A DNA stretch of 64,000 bases from an uncultured Verrucomicrobia subdivision 3 bacterium. Lineage in GTDB: Bacteria; Verrucomicrobiota; Verrucomicrobiia; Limisphaerales; UBA11358. The position numbers were made by a program, and so were the translations under genes. Each line of letters opens with the position of its first letter. The stretch's first letter is position 1. The DNA is taken from contig CAIPKV010000013.1 in the NCBI GenBank assembly GCA_903865745.1, positions 1 through 64,000 on the forward strand. Direction: 5' to 3'. A model generated the notes under the pieces. That model made no database searches and was not told the origin of the DNA. It saw only the letters and a list, made by a program, of their open reading frames with translations. Shown here piece after piece: positions 53,296 through 61,603 of the stretch.

Positions 53296-54366
53296 ATGCG
53301 TGATGCCTCTCTCAACTTTCTCAAAACCCTCGTCAACACCCCCAGCCCCACCGGCCACGAAACCCGCGGTCAACGTGTCTGGCTCGATTACGTCGGCCAG
53401 TTCGCCGACGAGACCTTTTCCGATGCCTATGGCAACTGCGTCGCCGTCCTCAACAAAGGCGCTTCGCCGCGCATCATGCTTGCCGCGCACGCCGATGAGA
53501 TTGCGATGGCCGTCAATTACATCGATGACCACGGCTTCATCTATGTGCGCCGCATGGGCGGCATCGATGCGGCCATCACCAAGGCGCAACGCATCTTCAT
53601 CCACACCCGCAATGGCGCGGTCAAGGGCGTCGTCGGCAATGTCGCGCCGCACCTCATGAAGACCGAGGGCGAACCGAAAGCCCCCAAGATTCACGACCTC
53701 TTCATCGACATCGGCGTCAGCTCGCGCAAGGCGGCGGAGAAGCTCGTCCGCATCGGCGACCCCATCACCCTCGCGGATGAGTTCGATATCCTGCGCGGCG
53801 ACCTCGCGGTGGGGCGCGCGTTTGATAATCGCATTGGCACCTTCGCTGTGGCGGAGACCTTGCGACTGCTCAAAGCGTCCAAGGTGAAGTTGAATTGCGA
53901 AGTCTGCGCCGTCTCGAATGTGCAGGAAGAAGTCGGCCTGCTCGGCGCGCGGCAGATTGCCTACTCGCTCAAGCCGGATATCGCGCTCGTCGTGGATGTG
54001 ACGCACGCCACCGATTATCCCACCGTCAGCAAGACGCAGCACGGCGACACGCGCATCGGCAGTGGCCCGGCCATCACCCACGGCGGTTGCAATCATCCCG
54101 ACGTCGTCGCGCGATTGGAAGAAGTCGCCGCCAAGCAGAAGATACCGTTGCAGCACGAGGCCATGTCCGCCACCAGCGGCACGGACACCGACGTCATCTT
54201 CTGGACGCGCGGCGGCATTGCCAGTGCGCTCATTAGTTTGCCGAACCGTTACATGCACTCGCCCGTCGAGGTGGTCAGCCTAAAAGACCTGGAACAAATC
54301 CCGCAACTCATGGCCGCCTTCGTGCAATCCCTCAAGCAGGGCGAAGAGTTCAAGGTGAAGATCTAA
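53296..54366 (+). CDS. M42-family metalloaminopeptidase
   Basis: A 356-residue two-metal peptidase. LNFLKTLVNTPSPTGHE, IMLAAHADEIAMAVNYID (first metal His/Asp), AFDNRIGTFAVAETL (bridging Asp), NVQEEVGLLGARQI (Glu pair) and YMHSPVEVVSLKDL are diagnostic. It removes N-terminal residues from peptides, or hydrolyses related glycosyl or cellulose substrates as some members do. Divergent from the sulfatase. Confidence 0.93.
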   Translation: MRDASLNFLKTLVNTPSPTGHETRGQRVWLDYVGQFADETFSDAYGNCVAVLNKGASPRIMLAAHADEIAMAVNYIDDHGFIYVRRMGGIDAAITKAQRIFIHTRNGAVKGVVGNVAPHLMKTEGEPKAPKIHDLFIDIGVSSRKAAEKLVRIGDPITLADEFDILRGDLAVGRAFDNRIGTFAVAETLRLLKASKVKLNCEVCAVSNVQEEVGLLGARQIAYSLKPDIALVVDVTHATDYPTVSKTQHGDTRIGSGPAITHGGCNHPDVVARLEEVAAKQKIPLQHEAMSATSGTDTDVIFWTRGGIASALISLPNRYMHSPVEVVSLKDLEQIPQLMAAFVQSLKQGEEFKVKI

Positions 54367-54492
54367 TAAGGAACGTCGGAACGCAGGAACGGCTAAACCG
54401 GGCCAAAAGGCATCAAACCCACCCGTTTCGTCCACATACAGGACAGTTTACCGCCAAATAACCCGTTCCCTAGGGGCAGTGTGCCCACACCC

Positions 54493-54690
54493 GAGGGGTC
54501 GGGTGCCTACTCCCGAGGGGTCTTGTGTCTACCCAAGAGGGGTCGGGGGTCAACCCAAGAGGGGTCTTGTGCCCACCCAAGAGGGGCCGAGGGTCGACTC
54601 CCGAGGGGTCTTCTGTCCGCCCAAGAGGGGTCGGAGGTTCATACCCGAGGGGTCTTGTACCAGCACCCGAGGGGTCGGGGGTGCACACCT
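54493..54690. repeat. Repeat array 5: 9 units of exactly 22 bp, alternating two types
   Basis: GAGGGG recurs at 54493, 54515, 54537, 54559, 54581, 54603, 54625, 54647 and 54669, always 22 bases apart. Odd-numbered units continue with a GGG-rich form (TCGGGGG), even-numbered ones with TCTTGTG or TCTTCTG, so the true unit is a 44-bp dimer. CCC before and GGG after form a short inverted pair. Unlike the 21-bp arrays this period is not a multiple of 3. It lies between the M42 peptidase and a lipoprotein gene; the other bases of the 510-base gap hold a short GGAACG word repeat near 54370-54395 and nothing else clear. Confidence 0.88.
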
Positions 54691-54879
54691 GGCAGGCAGG
54701 GTATGGGCACACGAGGGGCAGGCAACGAGGCTTGGACGGGCAATGGACTGGGTAAAGGCCGGACAATTGGTCAGGAACAATGAGGCGGGCGCGACTCGAT
54801 GCCTCGACCAAGTTTCACTATCGGCCTTACGCCCATCTTTCCCGCTCGACAGCCCGAGCCGGTAATCCTACGTTGACAC

Positions 54880-55236
54880 ATGCGTATTCTACGATGGGAG
54901 TTGTTGTTGCTGGTGCTGACGGGTGGACTGTTGACCGGCTGCCATAAGACGGGCGTGAGTTTTACTGAGCTGCACTCGGTGCCGACCGTTTCCATTGCCA
55001 ACAACCTCGTCACCATCCACTTCAAGGGTGTCTATCTCGGTTCGCATACCTGGGCGCAAATGAAGTCCCATCTGGAAGGTCAAACCCTCTGTGTGTCTGG
55101 CTATAAAACCACGTCCGAACCGGAGGAAGACCATGACTATGACATCAGCCTCCCGGCGACGGCGGGCGGCCAGCCGTTGACCGTGGTCTGGGTCAATCCC
55201 GATGGTTCCCGGATGCCCCTCACCGTCACGAACTGA
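54880..55236 (+). CDS. Small predicted lipoprotein
   Basis: A 118-residue protein with a lipoprotein signal: LLLLVLTGGLLTGC, with Cys about residue 21 as lipidation site. The mature part is beta-rich (TVSIANNLVTIHFKGVYLGSH, QPLTVVWVNPDGSRMPLTVTN). I do not recognise a family. It is probably anchored in a membrane facing the periplasm. Confidence 0.75.
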   Translation: MRILRWELLLLVLTGGLLTGCHKTGVSFTELHSVPTVSIANNLVTIHFKGVYLGSHTWAQMKSHLEGQTLCVSGYKTTSEPEEDHDYDISLPATAGGQPLTVVWVNPDGSRMPLTVTN

Positions 55237-55257
55237 TTGCGGGCGGCGCCTGCTTCG

Positions 55258-55297
55258 TCACTTCACCGCCAGAAAACCGACCAGCGTACACGCGATG
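55258..55297. repeat. 40-bp direct repeat, left copy (OPT gene 3' end fragment)
   Basis: Bases 55258-55297 match 55872-55911 at 38 of 40 positions. The right copy is the last 12 codons and stop of the OPT transporter gene. The two copies flank the toxin-antitoxin pair. Confidence 0.85.
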
Positions 55298-55367
55298 TGT
55301 CATGGAGACAGAGGTTGAACCCGTCATGACGGTTGCGAAACAATCTAAACCCGGCTAAAGTATTGCC

Positions 55368-55598
55368 ATGAAACTGCTGGCGGCCAAAGAAGAACAGTTC
55401 CTCACCAATGCCAAGGGCAAACGCACCGGCGTGGTGCTGGATTTGCAGACCTATGAGCATCTCCGCGCCGCCGAAGAGGAACTGGCCGATATTCAGGCCT
55501 ATGACGCGTTGCAAGACCGCGCGCATTCGGAAATCGCCGCCGGCCAGTGTACCACGCTTTCGTCTTACCGCGCGAATCGTAAGCGCAAGGTAAAGTGA
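55368..55598 (+). CDS. Type II antitoxin (Phd/RelB-like)
   Basis: A 76-residue protein. GKRTGVVLDLQTYEHLRAAEEELADIQAYD is the typical core of small antitoxins that pair with RelE/ParE toxins, and the C-terminus is basic (YRANRKRKVK). Its stop overlaps the GTG start of the toxin gene (GTGA). The antitoxin should bind and block the toxin and repress the operon. Confidence 0.85.
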   Translation: MKLLAAKEEQFLTNAKGKRTGVVLDLQTYEHLRAAEEELADIQAYDALQDRAHSEIAAGQCTTLSSYRANRKRKVK

Positions 55599-55849
55599 AG
55601 TTTCTCATCGTCCTGCCCAAATCGGTTCAGAAGGAACTGGATCGTTTGCCGGATGAAGTGGCCGCTCGGATACTAACCCGGCTGACCGGCTTGGAAACCA
55701 ACCCGCGTCCAGCCGACGTGAAGAAACTCAAAGGCCGCATGGCGTGGCGGATTCGGGTGGGCGATTACCGGGTGATTTACGAAATCCACGACCGCGTCTT
55801 GCAAGTCATCGTCATCACCGTCGGTCACCGCCGGGAAATCTATCGCTGA
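55595..55849 (+). CDS. RelE/ParE-family toxin
   Basis: An 84-residue toxin. FLIVLPKSVQKELDRLPDEVAARILTRL, NPRPADVKKLKGRMAWRIRVGDYRVIYEI and VIVITVGHRREIYR match RelE/ParE; the R-x-G-x-Y-R-x-I-Y motif is intact. RelE cuts mRNA in the ribosome; ParE attacks gyrase. Which applies is not clear. GTG start overlaps the antitoxin. Confidence 0.9.
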   Translation: MKFLIVLPKSVQKELDRLPDEVAARILTRLTGLETNPRPADVKKLKGRMAWRIRVGDYRVIYEIHDRVLQVIVITVGHRREIYR

Positions 55850-55871
55850 TCTCTTTCGCCGCACCGCCCGC

Positions 55872-55911
55872 TCACTTCACCACCAGAAAGCCGACCAGCG
55901 TACACGCGATG
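55872..55911. repeat. 40-bp direct repeat, right copy (inside the OPT gene 3' end)
   Basis: The partner of 55258-55297; it encodes the last residues ACTLVGFLVVK and the stop of the OPT transporter gene on the minus strand. Confidence 0.85.
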
Positions 55912-57851
55912 GCGATGAAGGCCGCCACCAGCGATTCGCCCGCCACCAGCCCGGACGCTATCGGGATGGCATACGTGTTGGCGTTCTTCCGGTGATACTT
56001 CTGCCAGACGCTCACAATCACCGCACCGATGAGGAACGAGAAGGCGTTTTGAAACGGCACCACCCACGCCAGACCCAGCCCCATGGCGGAGGGTAGGTAC
56101 GGCTTCGCCTTGGGCCAGAGCTGTTCCACCACAGGCAGCAGCATCCCCACAATTGCGCCAATCACGATGGCGATGAGCGCGGTGTGCGGCAGATGATTGA
56201 TGCCCTGCGTGAGGAGGTCGGCCACGGCGCGCCACATGTTCGTGGCGGGCGGGTTAAAAGCTTCGAGCGCCTGCTTGTTCGGCACCATGAGATACCACGC
56301 CGGCACGACGGCGATGACCCCAAAGAACACGCCATAGAACTGCGCGAGGAACTGCCGGCGCGGGTTCGCCCCGAGCAGGTAGCCGCTCTTGAGATCGGTC
56401 AACAAATCGGCGGCGGCTCCGGCGGCGGCGGCGGTGGTGCCGGCGGCCATTAGATTAATTGCGGCAATACCCTTCGCCCCGGGCAATACGGCGTAAAGGA
56501 GCTGGGTGACTTTGCCCATCGCACCGACGGGGGCGGTATCGGTCTCACCCGTCGCGCGGCAGCACACGAGCGACACCACAAACGAAAACGCCACGGACAC
56601 GAGCCCAAGCCAGATGGCGATGTGAAAGGCGAAGTATTGCACGACGAGGATGCCGATGGTGATGGGCACGAGCCCGATGAACAGCCAGGAGTTCGGCACT
56701 TCGACGGCAGCGGCGGCATCGTCTGCGGCATCGCGCTCGGTCTGCTTGAAGATGAAGAAGGCGCGCGCGACGGTGCGCCAGTTCAGGGCCACTTGGGTGA
56801 GGCTGGAGAAGACCATCACCGCCGTGCCGCCCCAGAGCGCCCAGCGCGTGGGATTGAAATTGCCTTCGGGCGACATCTTGAACGACGGCATCCAGCCGGC
56901 GACTCCGGCATTCGCGATGTCCAGCGCCACGAGGTGCGGCGCGATAAAGTAGTAGAGGAATGCCGAACCCGCAAACATGGAGAGCGACACGCGCAAGCCG
57001 GTAATCATGCCCGCGCCGACGAGCAGCACGCTTGGCTCGAAGGCCAGCCCGGCCATCTGCCCGCGCGTGAGCGGATTCAGGAAGCCGGTAAAGTCCCACG
57101 TATCCGGCAGATAGAGTTTGCTCGAAAGCCATTCCAACCATGACGGCAGGCGATGCTTGAGCTTCAATTGATCCACCAGCTCCGAGTAAGTATGCAGCGT
57201 GCCAATGACCGCGCCCGCCGCGAGCGCGATGAGCAGGGAGTAGGCTTGCTTCAAAGATTCGCCGCTCTTGGAATAGAGGCTGCGCAGCGTCTCCGCCGTG
57301 GCGATGCCGGAGGGAAAGCGGAGTTGCTCGTGATTGATCATCTGGCGCTTCATCGGGATGGCGAGGAAGACGCCGAGTGCCGCCGTGAACAGCACGAACG
57401 CGGCGGCGACGGGCCATGGCTGTTGGACCCCGGTGATGAGGAGCAAGGCGCCAAGCGCGGTGGCGAGCGTGGCGCCGGTGGAGGAACCAGCCGCCGTGGC
57501 GGTGGACTGCATGCAGTTGTTTTCGAGCACGCTCATCTGTGTGACGCGGCCGGCGAACAGCTTGCAAATGGTATTCCACACGACGAACGAGATGACGCAG
57601 GCGGTGATGGAGACGCCGAAGCTCCAGCCGATCTTCAGCGTGGTGTAGAGATTGGAGACGGCGGTGAACATCCCGAGGATGCCGCCCATGACGACGGCGC
57701 GCACGGTGAGCTGGCGCTGGGTGTCGCCGCGATAACATTGCTCAAACCACTGGCGATCTTTCTCCTCGGGCGTGCCGGTAAAACCCGCGACGGGCAGTTC
57801 GTATTCGGCGTCCGACTTGTGGGGGTTGGGGCTGGGCACCGGTTGATTCAC
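55872..57851 (-). CDS. OPT-family oligopeptide transporter
   Basis: A 659-residue membrane protein with about 14-16 helices of the OPT/YSL superfamily, which imports peptides or metal chelates by proton symport. RQLTVRAVVMGGILGMFTAVSNLYTTLKIGW is the family's first conserved block, and ENNCMQSTATAAGSST and LVGAGMITGLRVSLSMFAGS follow. The frame continues far upstream, but that part overlaps the preceding gene and is charged shadow sequence; the GTG at 57851 (VNQPVPSPNPHK) is the best start. Confidence 0.9.
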   Translation of the reverse strand: MNQPVPSPNPHKSDAEYELPVAGFTGTPEEKDRQWFEQCYRGDTQRQLTVRAVVMGGILGMFTAVSNLYTTLKIGWSFGVSITACVISFVVWNTICKLFAGRVTQMSVLENNCMQSTATAAGSSTGATLATALGALLLITGVQQPWPVAAAFVLFTAALGVFLAIPMKRQMINHEQLRFPSGIATAETLRSLYSKSGESLKQAYSLLIALAAGAVIGTLHTYSELVDQLKLKHRLPSWLEWLSSKLYLPDTWDFTGFLNPLTRGQMAGLAFEPSVLLVGAGMITGLRVSLSMFAGSAFLYYFIAPHLVALDIANAGVAGWMPSFKMSPEGNFNPTRWALWGGTAVMVFSSLTQVALNWRTVARAFFIFKQTERDAADDAAAAVEVPNSWLFIGLVPITIGILVVQYFAFHIAIWLGLVSVAFSFVVSLVCCRATGETDTAPVGAMGKVTQLLYAVLPGAKGIAAINLMAAGTTAAAAGAAADLLTDLKSGYLLGANPRRQFLAQFYGVFFGVIAVVPAWYLMVPNKQALEAFNPPATNMWRAVADLLTQGINHLPHTALIAIVIGAIVGMLLPVVEQLWPKAKPYLPSAMGLGLAWVVPFQNAFSFLIGAVIVSVWQKYHRKNANTYAIPIASGLVAGESLVAAFIAIACTLVGFLVVK

Positions 57852-57892
57852 GCGCGGCAAGATGGGAGAACTGGCGTCGGGGCGCGAGTCTT

Positions 57893-58339
57893 TTATTTCA
57901 GGTAGAACCGCGTGTCCCAGGTGATGAGCAGCGGACTGGCGCGGACGGCTTCGGCCAGTTCCACAAAGGGAACCTGGGCTTCGAGCCAGCGCGGGTTTTG
58001 GGTCAGGCCATCCATGGAGTTCTGCGTATTGTTGCAGATGAGGTAATGGCCGCCGCCCAAAACCGTGAACGCCTCGATGCGCGTGCCAATCCCATGCCGG
58101 GAGAATTCGAAGTCGCCTACGCCGTATTTGCGATTGAGCAGTTCGGCGCGCAAGGGACCGAGGTCGGCGACGAAGCTCTGGAGGAACTCGTCGTTGCGGG
58201 GCCCGGTGTAGAGGAGGACGCGCGCCTTGTTCTCGGCCAGCGAGACGACGGCCCATTCATCGAACACGGTGCCGCCGTAGCGGGTGTTCATCTGCAAAGC
58301 GCAGTTCTTGATTTTGGCAGCGAGGTCATCGAGCGTCAT
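57893..58339 (-). CDS. Unknown conserved-looking protein upstream of the OPT gene
   Basis: A 148-residue protein starting MTLDDLAAKIKNCALQMNTR (ATG 58339; TTG 58375 is an alternative). GTVFDEWAVVSLAENKARVLLYTGPR and LRAELLNRKYGVGDFEFSRHGIGTRIEAFTVLGGGHYLICNN suggest a roadblock-like or small alpha/beta fold. I do not recognise a family. It lies 41 bases before the OPT start and 59 bases after the methyltransferase gene, on the same strand. Confidence 0.7.
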   Translation of the reverse strand: MTLDDLAAKIKNCALQMNTRYGGTVFDEWAVVSLAENKARVLLYTGPRNDEFLQSFVADLGPLRAELLNRKYGVGDFEFSRHGIGTRIEAFTVLGGGHYLICNNTQNSMDGLTQNPRWLEAQVPFVELAEAVRASPLLITWDTRFYLK

Positions 58340-58398
58340 ACGATTGAGCAGACCAAATCCCAAGCCGCCGCTCAAGGCAATTCAGGCAGTGGGCTGAC

Positions 58399-59373
58399 TC
58401 ACTGACGTTCAGGGGGCGGCGACTTTTTGACCGCCGTGATGGTCAGGGTGGCCCCTTGCCCCAGCACCGCCAACAGCAGCGTGGCGGGCAGACTGATGAG
58501 GCCCAGCAGGGGTGTGAGCAGCACGGTGACGAGGGCGGAACCGTAGGCGGGTTTGCCGCCGATGACCTTCGCGCTCTGGCCGCGCAGCCAGTTGTAAAGG
58601 AGGTTGGGTCGCGCGCCCAGCCAGTTCAGCAAAGATTGCACGAAGCTGAAGTTGTCATACTCCGGGGCCAGCGAACTGACCCAGCCCGGCGTCAACCCGG
58701 CTTCGCGCAAAACCCGCGACAACGATTCGCGCGTGTGGTGCGACAGATGGCGCGGACAGTCCAGATGAAACCAGCCGGCCTTGGTGAGCCGCGCCTCCGG
58801 ACTGCCGAAGTCGGGCACCGCCACGAGAAACAAGCCGCCGGGGCGCAAGATGCGGGCGACCTCGGCGACCATCGGACGCGGGTCGGAGATGTGTTCGAGG
58901 ACATGCCACATCACAACGACATCGAAGGTGTTGTCCGGAAAATTCAGTTCGTGCAGCAGACCCACGCGCACCGGCAGCTTGAGGACTTCGCGCGCGAAGC
59001 GGCACGCGCCATCGGAATACTCCGTGCCGGTCACGTCGCAGCCATTGCGCTGGAAGGCGCGCAGGAGCAGGCCACGTCCGCAGCCGATATCGAGCACCTT
59101 GGCGTTGGGTTGCTTCAATCGGCGCAGCACCTGCCCCGAGCGCCAGGCGTGGAGCTGTTCCTGCAACCATTCCATCAAGGCCGGAAAACGGCGGCCCTGC
59201 TTGTCGCCATAATAGCCAGCGGGATAATAGCGTCCGATGTCGGCCGGCACCGGCAGGGTGACGACCTGCGCGCAATGGCGGCAGCGGGCGATTTGAAAGG
59301 TCTCGCCGCTGATATAATCGTAGGCGGAAAACAGCGCCTCGGTTTCGGTGGCGGGATGCGGACAGCTTTGCAT
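58399..59373 (-). CDS. Class I SAM-dependent methyltransferase with membrane tail
   Basis: A 324-residue protein. A N-terminal zinc-ribbon-like start (CPHPATETEALF, ARCRHC) resembles C-methyltransferases of sugar/lipid biosynthesis. VLDIGCGRGLLLRAF is SAM motif I, FDVVVMWHVLEHISDP and ILRPGGLFLVAVPDFGS follow. The last 60 residues are hydrophobic (VLLTPLLGLISLPATLLLAVLG), so the enzyme may sit at the membrane. Start chosen at ATG 59373. The substrate is unknown. Confidence 0.85.
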   Translation of the reverse strand: MQSCPHPATETEALFSAYDYISGETFQIARCRHCAQVVTLPVPADIGRYYPAGYYGDKQGRRFPALMEWLQEQLHAWRSGQVLRRLKQPNAKVLDIGCGRGLLLRAFQRNGCDVTGTEYSDGACRFAREVLKLPVRVGLLHELNFPDNTFDVVVMWHVLEHISDPRPMVAEVARILRPGGLFLVAVPDFGSPEARLTKAGWFHLDCPRHLSHHTRESLSRVLREAGLTPGWVSSLAPEYDNFSFVQSLLNWLGARPNLLYNWLRGQSAKVIGGKPAYGSALVTVLLTPLLGLISLPATLLLAVLGQGATLTITAVKKSPPPERQ

Positions 59374-59478
59374 CGCAAAAAGTAGGCCGCAAACCGTCAC
59401 TCAAACAAGTCGAAACCGCCGCCGGATATGTTTAGGCTTTGCCGCAGCTGGATAATTAATATCCTCCAGCCTTAAGTC

Positions 59479-60300
59479 ATGCAGGCTAAAACCGGACCAG
59501 CTCAGAACCCGGCGGGCGCTACCACCTTGAAGAAAAGGGACTGGCCGCATTACCTACTCTTGACCCTCACGCTGGTGGCAGCGACGGCGACCTTGGTCAG
59601 TCCACCCGGCGCGGCGAGCAACCTTTACGCCCTGTTGCTGCTGCTCGCAGTTGCCAGCTCTATCGCCGCGCTCGCCCGCCAGCTACCGCTGCAAAGCGTG
59701 CTGTTTGCCGCCTTCATCACGGCTCTCATCGGTGGTGCGGCGCACGGGCTGAGCGCACGCACCGGCCTGCCCTTCGGGCCCCTGTCGTTCGGCGAAAGCA
59801 GCGGATTGCCACTCTTCAACACGGTGCCGCCCAATGTGCTGCTGCTCTGGGTCATCGCCATCTTTAATTCGCGCGGCGTCGCGCGGCTAGTCCTGCGCCC
59901 GTGGCGCCGCGTGAAGACGTACGGCTTCCTGCTGATGGGTTTGACGGCGGCGCTGGCCCTGGCGTTCGACTTTGCGCTGGAGCCGTTCGCCCACCTAAAA
60001 CATCTCTGGCTGTGGGAGCCGACGAAGATTCCCGTGACGTGGTTCGGCGCGTCACCGCTGAGTTTCTTGGGGTGGACGTTCGTGTCGTTGATGATTCTTG
60101 CCATCATCATGCCGTATCTCATTCGCAAGCAGCCGGGCAATCCCAGCGCGCCAGACTTCGCACCGCTAGCCCTGTGGCTGGGCGCGATTGTTCTATTCTC
60201 GGTCAACGCAGCGCAGGCGAATCTGTGGCTGCCCGTGATTGTCAACATCGTCATCGCCGGAGTGGCGACTTTCTTCTCGTGGCGCGGCGCGAAGTGGTGA
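59479..60300 (+). CDS. CruF-like carotenoid biosynthesis membrane protein
   Basis: A 273-residue membrane protein with about seven helices. HGLSARTGLPFGPLSFGESSGLPLFNTVP, VIAIFNSRGVARLVLRPWRR and FDFALEPFAHLKHLW are the signature of the CruF/DUF422 carotenoid 1',2'-hydratase-like family. Other carotenoid genes are absent from the window. The substrate may be a carotenoid or related isoprenoid. Convergent with the CNNM/CBS genes. Confidence 0.83.
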   Translation: MQAKTGPAQNPAGATTLKKRDWPHYLLLTLTLVAATATLVSPPGAASNLYALLLLLAVASSIAALARQLPLQSVLFAAFITALIGGAAHGLSARTGLPFGPLSFGESSGLPLFNTVPPNVLLLWVIAIFNSRGVARLVLRPWRRVKTYGFLLMGLTAALALAFDFALEPFAHLKHLWLWEPTKIPVTWFGASPLSFLGWTFVSLMILAIIMPYLIRKQPGNPSAPDFAPLALWLGAIVLFSVNAAQANLWLPVIVNIVIAGVATFFSWRGAKW

Positions 60301-60301
60301 A

Positions 60302-61603
60302 TCAGCTCTTGCGCGACACCTTTAATTTGGCCACGCGCGGGCCGTCCATGTCCTCGACGCGCAGCTCGTAGGCGCCGACGTTCACGAAATCACCCGGCTT
60401 GGGGAAGCCACCGAGTTGCTCCGTGACCCAACCGCTCGTGGTCGTGGTGTTCTCGTCATGCGGCACGGCCCCGATGATTTTCTCCAATTCATGCAGCGCC
60501 AGGGTGCCGGCAGCTTCCCAGAGGTTTTCAGCCAGGCGCACCAGCTCGGATTTCTCGGTGTCGAACTCATCCTGAATCTGGCCGACGAGCGCCTCCATCA
60601 CGTTTTCCAAGGTCACGATGCCGACGGTGCTGCCAAACTCATCCACGACGACGGCGAAGTGCAACTTGCGGTCGAGAAATCGCCGCAGCAACTGGTCAAG
60701 CGCAGCCGTCTCGGGAATATAGAAGAGCGCGCGCGCGACCGGCAGCAGTTCCAGCGCCGTCTTCGCCCGTTCGCGCAAGGCATACAAATCCTTGATGTGA
60801 ACCACGCCCAGCGTCTGGTCGAGGTTGCCGTTTTCGCAGATGGGGAAGCGCGAGTAACGGGTTTTCTCCGCCAGCGCCACGCAGTCGGCCACTGACGCCG
60901 ACGTATCAAACGCGGTAATCTCGTTGCGCGGGCGCATCACCTCGCGCGCGGTGCGATGCCGCAGGTCGAGCGCGTTCAGAATCAGGTCGCGGCGGTCGCC
61001 CGCACCTTGCGCCGCCGAGAGCACCACGCGCAGTTCCTCCTCGGAATGGCGGTCGTGCAGTTCGCCACCGGCGAAGCCGAGCCAACGCAATACAATCTGG
61101 GACGAGCGGTGCAGCACCCAGATGAAGGGATAGGAGATGCGATAAAACCAGGCCAGCGGCGACGCCACCCACAGCGAGGTTTGCAGCGTGCGACGGATGG
61201 CGATGGCCTTCGGCACCAGCTCGCCCGCGATGATGAGCAGGTAGCAGTTCACAAAGAAGCCGACGACAATGGCGATGGTTCCCTGCGTCTGCACGTTGGC
61301 GATGTTGAGCAGCGGAAAGACGGGTTCGAGGAGCGCGCGGAAGACCGGCTCCACGAGCACGCCCAGCGCCATGCTCGCCAGCGTGATGCCGAACTGCGTC
61401 GCGCTGATGTACGAATCAATGTGTGCGACGATGTGCCGCGCGGTACGGGCGCGGCGGTTGCCCTTCTCCGCGAGCGGCGCGAGCTGGGTGTCGCGAATGC
61501 GGACGAGCGCCAGCTCCGCGGCGACGAAAAAGGCGTTGAACAACACCAGCACCGCCACGGCCAGCAGCTTCAACCCGTCATCGATGACCTGGTTCCAGTT
61601 CAC
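60302..61603 (-). CDS. CNNM/CBS/transporter-associated domain protein (HlyC/CorC family), copy 3
   Basis: A 433-residue membrane protein. Three to four N-terminal helices form the CNNM (DUF21) domain (FNAFFVAAELALVRIRDTQL; GITLASMALGVLVEPVF). Two CBS domains follow (about 210-330: REVMRPRNEITAFDTS; GVVHIKDLYALRERA), then a C-terminal transporter-associated domain (VTEQLGGFPKPGDFVNVGAYELRV). The family takes part in magnesium or cobalt efflux. It overlaps the next gene upstream as ATGA. Confidence 0.9.
   Translation of the reverse strand: MNWNQVIDDGLKLLAVAVLVLFNAFFVAAELALVRIRDTQLAPLAEKGNRRARTARHIVAHIDSYISATQFGITLASMALGVLVEPVFRALLEPVFPLLNIANVQTQGTIAIVVGFFVNCYLLIIAGELVPKAIAIRRTLQTSLWVASPLAWFYRISYPFIWVLHRSSQIVLRWLGFAGGELHDRHSEEELRVVLSAAQGAGDRRDLILNALDLRHRTAREVMRPRNEITAFDTSASVADCVALAEKTRYSRFPICENGNLDQTLGVVHIKDLYALRERAKTALELLPVARALFYIPETAALDQLLRRFLDRKLHFAVVVDEFGSTVGIVTLENVMEALVGQIQDEFDTEKSELVRLAENLWEAAGTLALHELEKIIGAVPHDENTTTTSGWVTEQLGGFPKPGDFVNVGAYELRVEDMDGPRVAKLKVSRKS

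Noticed and set aside
57852-58256. Arg-rich N-terminal extension of the OPT transporter
   Set aside because: It overlaps a better-supported gene in another frame and has shadow-like composition.
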